64,000 nt of DNA from Luscinia megarhynchos. Taxonomy: Eukaryota > Chordata > Aves > Passeriformes > Turdidae. The translations under genes were made by a program, and so were the position numbers. Under the pieces are notes generated by a model. It saw only the letters and a program-made list of their open reading frames with translations, ran no database searches and had not been told where the DNA came from. This document shows, in pieces, positions 35,701 through 47,700 of the stretch (positions are counted from its first letter, which is position 1; the number at the start of each line of letters is the position of its first letter). Location of the stretch: assembly GCA_034336665.1 (NCBI GenBank), contig JAPFBE010000076.1:124001-188000 (forward strand), read 5' to 3'.

Positions 35701-38700
35701 AAGACTTCCCCAAATCCCCCAAAATCCCGGTCAGACCCTCTAGGACCCCCCAAAATCCCCCAGGACCCTCCAAAACCCCCAAAATCCTCCAAATTCCCCA
35801 AAAATCCCTCCAGGGACCCCCTAAAATCCCCCAAAATCCCCCGGGACCCCCAAAAAATCCCCCAAAAATCCACCCTAAACCCTCCCAAATCCCTGCCAGA
35901 CCCCACTAGGACCCCCCAAATTCCCCAAAATCCCCCAGGACCCCCAGATCTACCCGGGACCCCCAGGACCCCCCAAATCCCCTCTAAATCCCCCAAAAAT
36001 CCCTTTTAACTCCCAAAATCCCCTTTAACCCCCAAATCCCCCAAAATCCCCCAGGACCCCCAAAATCCCCCAAAATCCTCCCAAAATCCCCCAAGCCCCC
36101 CCAAATCTCACCGTCCAGGTTCATGCCCCCAGCTGCTCCCGCACCCCTAATCCCCCAAAATCCCCCCCAAATCCCCTCCAGGACCCCCAAAATCCCCCAA
36201 AATCCCCCCAAAAATCCCGGTCAGACCCCTCTAGGACCCCCAAATCCCCCCAGGACCCCCCAAAATCCCTCCAGAACCCCAAAATCCCCCCTAAATCCCC
36301 CCAAATCCTCTAAATCCCCCAAAAATCCCTTTTTAACTCCCAAAATCCCCTTTAACCCCCCCAAATCCCCCAAAACCCCCTAAATCCCCCAAGCCCCCCA
36401 AATCTCACCGTCCAGGTTCATGCTCCCCAGCTGCTCCCGCACCCCAAATCCCCAAAATCCACCCCAAAATCCCCCAAATTCCCCAAAAATCCATCCAGAC
36501 CCCCCCAAATCCCGGTCAGACCCCTCTAGGACCCCCCAAAACCCCCCAGGACCCCCCAAAATCCCTCTCCAGGACCCCAAAATCCCCCAAAATCCCCCCA
36601 AATCCCCCCCCCCAAATCCCCTCTAAATCCCCCAAAAATCCTTTTAACTCCCAAAATCCCCCCAAATCCCCCCCAAAACCCCCCAGGACCCCCCAAAATC
36701 CCGGTCAGACCCTCTAGGAGCCCCCAAATCCCCTCTAGGACCCCCCAAATCCCCCAAATCCCCCCCAAATCCCCCAAAAAATCCTTTCCAACTCCCAAAA
36801 TCCCCTTTAACGCCCCCAAATCCCCAAAATCCCCCCAGGACCCCCAAAATCCCCCAAAATCCCCGGGACCCCCAAAACTCCCAAATCTCACCCTCCAGGT
36901 TCATGCCCCCCAGCTGCTCCCGCACCCCAAATCCCCCCAAATCCCCCCAAAATCCCCCAAATTCCCAAAAATCCACCCAGACCCCCCTAAAAATCCTGGT
37001 CAGACCCCTCTAGGACCCCCCAAAACCCCCCAGGACCCCCAAAATCCTGGTCAGACCCCTCTAGGAGCCCCCAAATCCCCTCTAGGACCCCCCAAATCCC
37101 CCCAGGACCCCCCAAATCCCCTCTAAATCCCCAAAAATCCCTTTTAACTCCCAAAATCCCCCCAAAACCCCCCCAAATCCCCCCAAATCCCCCCCAGGAC
37201 CCCCAAAATCCCCCAAAATCCTCCCAAAATCCCCCAAGCTCCCCCAAATCTCACCCTCCAGGTTCATGCCCCCAGCTGCTCCCACACCCCAAATCCCCCC
37301 AAATCCCCCAAAATCCCCCAAATTCCCCAAAATCCATCCAGACCCCCCAAAATCTTGGTCAGACCCCTCCAGGACCCCCAAATCCCCAGGACCCCCAAAA
37401 TCCCTCCAGGACCCCAAAATCCCCCTAAATCCCCCCTAAATCCCCCTAAATCCCCCAAAATCCCTCTAAATCCCCAAAAAATCCCTTTTAACTCCCAAAA
37501 TCCCCCTAAACCCCCCAAAACCCCCAGGACCCCCAAAATCCCGGTCAGACCCCTCTAGGAGCCCCTAAATCCCCTCTAGGACCCCCCAAATCCCCCAAAT
37601 CCCCCCAAATCCCTCTAAATCCCCCAAAATCCTTTTAACTCCCAAAATCCCCTTTAACCCCCAAACCCTCCCCAAAATCCCCCAAAACCCCCAGGACCCC
37701 CAAAATCCCCAAAATCCTCCCAAAATCCCCCAAGCCCCCCAAATCTCACCGTCCAGGTTCATGCCCCCCAGCTGCTCCCGCGCCAAATCCCCCCAAAATC
37801 CCCCAAAAATCCTCCAAATTCCCCAAAATCACCCAGACCCCCCCAAAATCCCAGTCAGACCCCTCTAGGACCCCCCAAAAACCCCCAGGACCCCCAAAAT
37901 CCCTCCAGGACCCCAAAATCCCCTAAATCCACCCAAATCCCCCTAAATCCACCCCCAAAATCCACTCTAAATTCCCTCAAACTAAAATCTCCCCCAAAAT
38001 CCCCCAAAACCCTCGGGACCCCCAAAAAAATCCCCCAAGCCCCCTAAATCTACCCGGGGACCCCCAAATCCCCCAAATCCCCCAAATCCCGGTCGGACGC
38101 CTCTAGAACCCCCAAAACCCCCAAAATCCCCTCTAAACCCCCAGAAAAATCCCATTAAAATAAAAAAATCCTTTCAACTCCCAAATCCCTCCCAAATCCC
38201 CCCAAAACCCCCGGGACCCCCAAAAATCCCAAATCTCACCCTCCAGGTTCATGCCCCCAGCTGCTCCCGCACCCAGGCGCTGTCGCTTTGCATGTGCTCC
38301 ATAGGGGCTCAGCACTCACAGCCTCCAGAGCCGAGGTGATCACCCCATGTGGGGGTCGCCCCCAGGCTGGCGATCTGCGGAATTTGGGGGGGTCTCGGAG
38401 AAATTTGAGGGGGTCACGGAGAAAAAATTGGGGGGTCTGGGGAGAGGTGGTTTGGGGGTTTAAAGGGGGATTTTTGGGATTTTAAGTGAATTTTTGGGAT
38501 TTTAAGGATTTTTGGGGGAGTCTAAAGAGGATTTTTGGGGAGTCTAAAGGAGATTTTGGGGGGTCACAGAGGAAATTTGGGGGCGACTCGGAGGGGTTTG
38601 GGGGGTTTAAAGGGAGATTTTTGGGGATTTAAATGGATTTTTTTGGATTTTTTGGAATTTCGGGGGAATCTAAATGGGATTTTGGGGGGTTTCAATAGGG

Positions 38701-41700
38701 ATTTATTTCGGGTGATCACCCCGTAGCGGGGGTCGCCCCCAGGCTGGCGATCTGCGCAATTTGGGGGGGGTCACGGAGAAAATTTGGGGGGTCACGGAGG
38801 AGAAATTTGGGGGGTTTTGGGGGGTTTAAAGGGGATTTTTGGGGGTTTAAATGGGATTTTTGGGATTTTTGGCATTTTAGGGGGGATTTAAATGGGATTT
38901 TTGGGGGGTCTAAAGGGATTTTTGGGGTCTAAAGAAGATTTTGGGGGGTCACAGAGGAAATTTGGGGGGTCTCGGAGAGAAATTTGGGGGGTCTAGGAGG
39001 GGTTTGGGGGTTTAAAGGGGATTTTTGGGGGTTTAAATGGGATTTTTTGGGATTTTTTTGGAATTTTAGGGGATTTAAATGGGATTTTGAGGGGTCTAAA
39101 GGAGATTTTGGGGGGTCTCAGAGGAAATTTGGGGGGTCACGGAGGAAAATTTGGGGGGTCTCAGAAGAAATTTGGGGGGGTTTTTGGGGGATTAAATGGG
39201 ATTTTTTGGGATTTTTGGAATTTTAGGGGGAATCTAAATGGGATTTTGGGGGGTTTCAATGGGATTTATTTCGGGAGTGATCACCCCGTAGCGGGGGTCG
39301 CCCCCAGGCTGGCGATCTGCGCGATTTGGGGGGTCAGGAGGAAATTTGGGGGGTCACGGAGAAAATTTGGGGGTCTAGGGAAGGGGTTTGGGGGTTTAAA
39401 GAGGGATTTTTGGGGGTTTAAATGGATTTTTTTCTGGATTTTAAAAGCGATATTTTCGGGGATTTTAGAGTGAATTTTTTGGGATTTTAAGGGGAATTTT
39501 TTGGGATTTTAAAGGGGATTTTTGGGGGTCTAAAAGGAGATTTGGGGGTCTCAGAGGGAAATTTTTGGGGGTTTTGGGGGGCTTTAAATGGGATTTTTGG
39601 GGGTTTAAATGGGATTTTTTGGGGGATTTTTGGAATTTTTAGGGGGGATTTAAATGGGATTTTTGGGGGTCTAAAGGGGATTTTGGGGGTGTAAAAAGGA
39701 GATTTGGGGGGTCACAGAGAAAAAATTGGGGGGGGTCTAGGAGGGGGTTTGGGGGGTTTTAAAGGGGATTTTTTGGGGTTTTAAATGGGATTTTTTGGGA
39801 TTTTAAGTGATTTTTTTATTTTTAAAGAGTTTTGGGGGGTTTAAAAGAGGAGATTTGGGGGGTCTAAGAAAGATTTTGGGGGTCACAGAGGAAATTTGAG
39901 GGGGAGTCACGGAGAAAATTTGGGGGGTCTCGGGGAGGGGTTTGGGGGGTTTAAAGGGGATTTTTTGGGGGTTAAATGGATTTTTTCTGGATTTTTAGGC
40001 GATTTTTTGGGGATTTAAATGGGATTTTTGGGCCAATTTCGAGCCAGTTTTTGGGATATTTTCGGGCAGTTTTTGGGATATTTTGGGGCAGTTTTTTGGG
40101 TATTTTTGGTCTATTTTTGGGCAGGTTTTGGGGTATTTTCGGGCTATTTTGGGGCCGTTTTTGGGCTATTTTCGGGCTATTTTGGGCTGTTTCAGGCGTT
40201 TTTGGGGTGTTTTGGGCTATTTTCAGGGCAGTTTTGGGCTATTTTCGGGCCATTTTTGGTGGTGTTTTTTGGGCTATTTTTAAGGATATTTTCGGGCTAT
40301 TTTCGGGCCGTTTTCATGCCAGTTTTTGGGATATTTTTGGCATTTTCGGGCAGTTTTGGGGCTATTTTCGGGCAGTTTTTGTGGTATCTTCGGGCTATTT
40401 TCGGGGCTATTTTGGGGGCCGTTTTTGGGGTATTTTCGGGCCATTTTCAGTCAGGTTTTGGCTATTTTTGGGATATTTTCGGGTTATTTTCGGGGCCGTT
40501 TTGAGGGTATTTCGGGGCCGTTTTTGGGCTATTTTCGGGGCAGTTTTTGGGCAGTTTTTGAGGCTATTTCGGGCTATTTTTGGGCTATTTTTGGGGTGGT
40601 TTTGGGCTATTTTCGGGCTATTTTCGGGCCATTTTTGGGCTATTTTTGGGCCATTTTCGGGGCTCCCACCTTCTCCACCAGCTCGCTGAGCGCGTCCCGC
40701 GCCACCGCGTAATCGCGCGGGTCCACGGAGCGCGAGGCGTCCAGAACCAGGAACACGTTCAGGGACCCCCCGGCCTCGAGCCGGATCCGCCGCTTGGAGG
40801 TGGCGTCTGAGACCCCAGACCCAATTCAGAGAGACCCCAGACCCAATTCAGAGAGACCCGAGAGACCCCAGACCCAGAGAGCCCCGGGATCCCCCACGTT
40901 CAGGGACCCCCGGCCTCGAGCCCGGATCCGCCCGGCTTGGAGGTGGCGTCTGGGACCCCAGACCCAATTCAGAGACCCCCAGACCCCTGAGAATCCCCCA
41001 GACCCCTCAAGACCCCCAGGAAATTCCCCAAAACCTCCTCAGGACCCCTTGGGACCCCCTCACGACCCCCAAAAATCCACTCTCAGGACCCCCCTCAGGA
41101 CCCCCCCCAGACCCTCGGGACCCCTAAAACCCCCCAGACCCCCTTGGGACCCTCCTGGGAATCCCCCAGACCCCTCAGGACCCCCAGCACCCCCAAAATT
41201 CCCCCAGGACCCCCCAGACCCCTCCAGGAGCCCCTGGGACCCCCTCTTGGGACTGAGATCCCTCCAGGACCCCCAACCCCCCAAACATCCTTGGGACCCC
41301 CTCAGGACCCCCAAAAATCCCCCAGGACCCTTTGGGACCCCCTCAGGACCCCCAACCCCCCAAAACACTCCTTGGGACCCCCTCAGGACCCCCAGCCTCC
41401 CCAAAATCCCCCAGGACCCCCAGGACCCCCCCAGCCCCCCAAAATGGCCCCAGGACCCCCAAACCCCCCAAACGTCCTTGGGACCCCCTAAGGACCCCCT
41501 GAAACCCCCCAGGACCCTTGGGACCCCCTCAGGACCCCCAAATCCTCCCCCAAACCTCCTTGGGACCCCCTCAGGCCCCCCCCCCAAAATGCCCCCAAAA
41601 GCCCCAGGACCCCTTTGGGACCCCCTCAGGACACCCAGGACTCCCTCAGGACCCCCAAATCCCCTCCCAAACGTCCTTGGGACCCCTCAGGACCCCCTCC

Positions 41701-44700
41701 AGCCCCCCAAATGTCCTTGGGACCCCTCCAGGACCCCCCAAAATGCCCCCAGGACCCCTTGGAACCCCCTCAGGACCCCCCTGAGAATCCCTCAGGACCC
41801 CCAAAATCCCCCAAGACCCCTTGGGACCCCCTCAGGACCTCCCCCAGCCCCCCAAAATCGCCCCCAGGTCCCCAGACCCCCAAAATCGCCCCCAGGACCC
41901 CCAGACCCCCCAAACGTCCTTGGGGGACCCCTCACGACCCCCCAGCCCCCAAAATCGCCGCCAGGACCCCCCAACCCCCCAAACCGCCCCCAGGACCCCC
42001 TAGCCCCCCCAAAATCGCCCCCAGCCCCCAAAATCTCCCCAGGACCCCCAGACCCCCAAAATGGCCCCCAGGACCCCCCCCAGGACCCCTTGAAACCCCC
42101 CAGGACCCCCCCAGACCCCCCAAATCGCCCCCCAGGACCCCCCAGAGCCCCCAAACGTCCCTTGGGACCCCCTAAGGACCCCCTGGAAACCCTCCAGGAC
42201 CCCTTGGGACCCCCAGGACCCCCCAGCCCCCAAAATCGCTCCCCAGGACCCCCTAGACCCCCCAAAATCGCCCCTCAGGACCCCCCAAACCCCCTAAATC
42301 GCCCCCCAGGACCCCCAGCCCCCAAAATCGCCCCCAGGACCCCCCAAACTGAAATCGCCCCCAGGACCCCCCAGCCCCCAAAACGCCCCCAGGACCCCCA
42401 GCCCCCAAAATCGCTCCCCAGCCCCCAAAATCGCCCCCCAGGACCCCCAAGCCCCCCCAAAAGCGCCCCCGGGACCCCCAGACCCCCAAAACGCCCCCAG
42501 GACCCCCCAGACCCCCCAAAATGGCCCCAGGATCCCCCAGCCCCCCAAAATCGCCCGCAGCCCCCCAAACCCGCCCCCCAGGACCCCCAGACCCCCAAAA
42601 ATGGTCCCAGGACCCCCAGCCCCCAAAATCGCCCGCAGCCCCCCCAAAACCGCCCCCAGGACCCCCCAGACCCCCAAAATGGCCCCAGGACCCCCCAGGG
42701 ACCCCTTGGGACCCCCTCAGGACCCCCCAGCCCCCCAAAACCGCCCCCCAGGACCCCTCAGACCCCCCAGCCCACCCTGGCTCCGGTTGGCCTCGGCAGC
42801 CTCCACGGTCTGGGTCAGGGGCGCTCAGGAACGCCTCGGCCACGTCCTCGGGGAGTCGAAGGAGCTGGGTCTGGGGGCGACACCAGGGAGGGGAGGGTCG
42901 CAAAGCTGCCTGGACCCCCAAAAATCCCCAGGGTCCTCCAGATGCACCGATCCCCCAAAAAAACCCACCAGGGCTCCTAAATCTCCCCCAAATCCCCCCA
43001 GGACCTCCCAGGACCCCCCAGATACACCCAAAATCCCCCAGGACCCCCAAAATCTCCCCAAATCCACTTCCCTAGCCCCCCGAGACCCCCCAAACCCCCC
43101 AGAACACCCCAAATACCCCCAGGATCCCCAAATCTCCCCCAAACCCCCCAGGACCCCCAAATTTCCCCAAAGCCCCCAGGAACCCCCAAAATCCCCCAAA
43201 ATCCCATTCCAAGCCCCCCAGGACCCCCAGGACCCTCCAAATCCCCCAGGACCCCCCAAACCTCCTCAAACCCCCAAGCCCCCAGGACCCCCAGGACCCC
43301 CCAAAACCTCCTCGATTCCCCCACAAACCCCCATGCAGCCCGGGACCCCCCAAATCCCCCAGACCCCCAAAACCTCCCTCAAATCCCCCAGGACCCCCAA
43401 ATCCTCAAACCCCCTCAAACCCCCCAGGACCCCCCAAATCCCCAGAACCCCCAAAATCCCCCAAACCCCCCAGGACCCCTCAAATCCTCCCCAAATCCCC
43501 AGGACCCCCAAATCTCCCGAAATCCCCCCAAATCCCCTCAAAATCCTCCTCCCAGCCCCCACCCAGGGACCCCCAAAGCCCCCAGACCCCCCAGACCCCC
43601 CAGCCCCACCCCTGCAGCTCGGCTCGCTGCCCGTCTCACTGCCCCCCTCCAGAGCCCCCAAAACCCCCCAGGACCCCACCCAGGACCCCCAAATCCCCCC
43701 AGAACCCCCAAAATCCCCCCAAACCCCCCAGACCCCCCAAAACCTCCTCCAAACCCACCCAGGACCCCCCAAATCCCCCCAGACCCCCTAAATCCTCCTC
43801 AAATCTCCACCAAATCCCCCCCAGGACCCCCCAAAACCTCCTCAAATCCCCCCAAATCCCTGAAAATCCCCCAAAACCCCCACAAATCCCCCCAGACCCC
43901 CCAGCCCACCCCTGCAGCTCGGCTCGCTGCTGCTCACTGCCCCCCCTCCAGAGCCCCCAAACCCCCCAAAATCCCCCAAATCCCCCAAAGCCCCCTCAAG
44001 CCCCCAAAGCCCCCCAAAATCAGGACCCCCAAATCCCCAGACCCCCCCCAAAACCTCCTCAAATCCCCCAGAACCTCCTCAAATCCTCCCCAAACCCCCC
44101 AGGACCCCCAAATCCCCCCAGATCCCCCCAAACCCTCCCAAGCCCCCCAGGACCACCCAGGACCCCCAAAACCTCCTCAAATCCCCCCAAATCCCTGAAA
44201 ATCCCCCAAAATCCCCCCAAATCCCCCAGCCCACCACTGCAGCTCGGCTCGCTGCCGTTCCACTGCCCCCCTCCAGAGCCCCCCAAATCTCCCCAGAAAT
44301 CCCCCCAAATCCCCCAAAACCCCCCAGGACTCCCCCAACGCCCCCCCAAACCCCCTCAAATCCCCCCAGGACCCCCCAAATCTCCCCAAATTTCCCCAAA
44401 CCCCCCAGGACCTCCCCAAATTCCCCCAGGTCCCCCAAATCCCTCCCCAAACCCCCCAGGGACTCCTAGCCCCCCTCAAACCCCCCAAATCCCCCCAAAT
44501 CCCCCAGACCCCCCCAAAACCTCCCTCAAACCCACCCAGGACCCCCCAAATCCCCCAGACCCCCCTAAATCCTCCCTCAAATCTCCCCCAAACCCCCAGG
44601 ACCCCCCCAAACCCCCCAGACCCCCCCAAAAGCCTCCCTCAAATCCCCCAGAACCTCCTCAAATCCTCCCCAAACCCCCCAGGACCCCCAAATCCCCCAG

Positions 44701-47700
44701 ATCCCCCCAAACCCTCCCCAAACCCCCCAGGACCACCCAGGACCCCCCAAATCCCCCCAGAACCCCCCGCAATCCCCCCAGAACCCCCCAAAATCCCCCA
44801 GGACCCCCAGATCCCCCCAGACCCCCCGGAAACCTCCTCAAATCCCCCAGGACCCCCCAAATCTCCCCCAAATGCCCCCCAAAGCCCCCCAGGACCTCCC
44901 AAATTCCCCCAGGACCCCCCAGATCCCCCCAAACCCCCCAGGACTCCACAACCCCCCTCAAGCTAAAATCCCCCAAATCCCCCCAGACCCCCCCAAAACC
45001 TCCTCAAACCCACCCAGGACCCCCCAAATCCCCCCAGACCCCCCTAAATCCTCCTCCAAATCTCCCCCAAACCCCCCAGGACCCCCCAAATCCCCCCAGG
45101 ACCCCCCAAAACCTCCTCAAATCTGAAATCCCCCAAATCCCCCCCAAATCCCCCAGACCCCCCAGCCCCACCCCTGCAGCTCGGCTCGCTGCCGCTCCAC
45201 TGCCCCCCTCCAGGCAGCGCCGCTCGGCCGAGCCCACGAGCTGCAGCCCCGGGCGGCACCCGGAACCGAACGGGCCCTCGATGGAGAACCGGGCCCGGGA
45301 CCCCTCCATGGAGGCGCCGGGGGCACGGCGGGGCAGGGGCAGTCACCGGCTGGGGAGGGGGAGTGAGATGGGGGTGAAATGGTCCCGAAAACTGCCCGAA
45401 AATGGGCAGAAATAACCCGAAAACTGCCCAAAAATCAGCCCAAATTCAGCTCAGATATGGCCGAAAAATGGAGCGAAATAACCGAAAATGGAGCAGAAAT
45501 GGCCCGAAATGGGCAGAAATAACCCGAAAACTGCCCAAAAATCCGCCCAAATTCCGCTCAGAAATAGCCCGAAAATGGAGCAGAAATAACCCGAAAATGG
45601 AGCAGAAATGGCCCGAAAATGGAGCAGAAATAACCCGAAAACTGCCCAAAAATCAACCCAAATTCAGCTCAGAAATAACCCAAAAACTGCCCAAAAATGG
45701 AGCAGAAATGGCCCGAAAACTGCCTGAAAATGGAAAAGAAATGGCCCAAAAACTGCCCGAAAATGGAGCAGAAATAGCCTGAAAATGGGAGGAAATAACC
45801 TAAAACTGCCCTGAAAATGGAGAATAGCCGAAAACTGCCCAAAAATGGGGCAGAAATGGCCCAAAAACTGCCCCAAAAAGGGCAGAAATGGCCCCAAAAA
45901 TGGAGCAGAATTACCCAAAACTGCCCAAAAATGGAGCAGAAATAGCCCAAAAACTGCCCAAAAATGGAGCTGAAATAACCCAAAAACTGCCCAAAAATGG
46001 AGCAGAAATAACCCGAAAACTGCCCAAAAATGGAGCAGAAATGGCCCAAAAATGGAGTAGAAATAACCCAAAACTGCCCGAAAATCAGCCCAAATTCCGC
46101 TCAAAAATAGCCCGAAAACTGCCCAAAAATGGGGCAGAAATGGCCCAAAAATGGAGCAGAAATAACCCAAAATCGGAGCAGAAATAACCCAAAAACTGCC
46201 CAAAAATCAGCCCAAATTCGGCTCAGAAATAGCCCGAAAATGGAGCAAAAACTGCCCCGAAAATGGGGCAGAATTAGCTAAAATCCCCCAAAGCCCCCAA
46301 AAGTCCCCAAATCCCCCCAAACTACCCCAGGACCCCCAAAATCCACCCAAATCCCCCAATTCTTCCCAAACCCCCCAAAAATCCCCAAAATCCCCCAAAA
46401 CCCCCAAACCCCCCAAAAATCCCCCCAAATTCCCTCAAATCCCCCAAAACCCCCAGGATCCCCCCAGGACCCCCAAAATCCCCCCAAACCCCCAAATCCC
46501 CAAAATCCCCCCCAAAATCCCCCAAATTCCCTCAAATCCCCCCAAACCCTCCCCCAGGACCCCCCAAAATCCCCCAAAATCCCCCAAAATCCCCCAGGAT
46601 CCCCCCAAATGCCCCCAAAATCTCCCCCAAAATCCCCCAAAATTACCCCCCAAAATCCCCCCAAACCCCCCAAAATTCCAAAATCCCCCAAAATCCCCCC
46701 CAAAACCCACCACAAACCCCCCAGGACTCCCCCAAAATCCCCCAAATTCCCTCAAATCCCCCCAAAAATCCCCCCCAAATCCCCCTATTCTCCCCAAAAA
46801 TCCCCCAAAATCCCCCAAAATCCCCCAAATCCCCCAGGACCCCCAAAATCCCCCCAATTCTCTCACATCCATCGTCGCAGACGGGGTCGGGCCCCCCAGC
46901 GCCCCCAAACCCCCCAGGACCCCCCCAAAATCCCCCCAATTTTCTCACATCCATCGTCGCAGACGGGGTCGGGCCCTCCCAGCGCCCCCAAACCCCCCCA
47001 AAATCCCCCCCAAATCCCCCCAAATTCTCTCACATCCATCAAGTCGCGAGACGGGGTCGGGACCTCTCCAGCACCCCCAAACCCCCCAGGACCCCCCAAA
47101 ATTCCCCCAAATCCCCCACCAAAATCCCACAAATCCCCCAAAATCCCCCAAATCCCCCCAGGACCCCCCAAAATCCCCCCAAAATCCCCCAGGACCCCCC
47201 AAAATCCCCCCAAATCCCCCTATTCTCCCCAAAAATACCCCCAAAATCCCCAAAATCCCCCAATTCTCTCACATCCATCGTCGCAGACGGGGTCGGACCC
47301 CTCCCAGCGCCCCCAAATCCCCCCAAAAATCCCCAAAAACCCCCAAAATCCCCCCAGGACCCCCCAAAATCCCCCCAAATGTCCCTAAATTCACTCAAAT
47401 CCCCCAAACCCCCTAGGACCCCCCCAAAATCCCCTCAAAACCCCCAAATCCCACCTGAAATCTCCCCAAATCCCCCCAAACGCCCCCCAGGACCCCCCAA
47501 AATCCCCCCAAATTTTCTCACATCCATCGTCAGCAGACGGGGTCGGGCCCCTCCCAGCGCCCCCAAAACCCCCCCCCCAGGACCCCCCCAAAATCCCCCC
47601 AATTTTCTCACATCCATCGTCGCAGACGGGGTCGGGCCCTCCCAGCGCCCCCCGTTCCCCAGCACCGCTCGGGGGCGCCCCCTGAGGCTGAAGCCCCCGA

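Noticed and set aside
40794..42980. Pro-rich plus-strand open frame of about 730 codons resembling a collagen or salivary proline-rich protein
   Set aside because: It is the C-rich intron 5 array read on the wrong strand and runs through antisense exon 5. There is no signal peptide or Gly-X-Y pattern.
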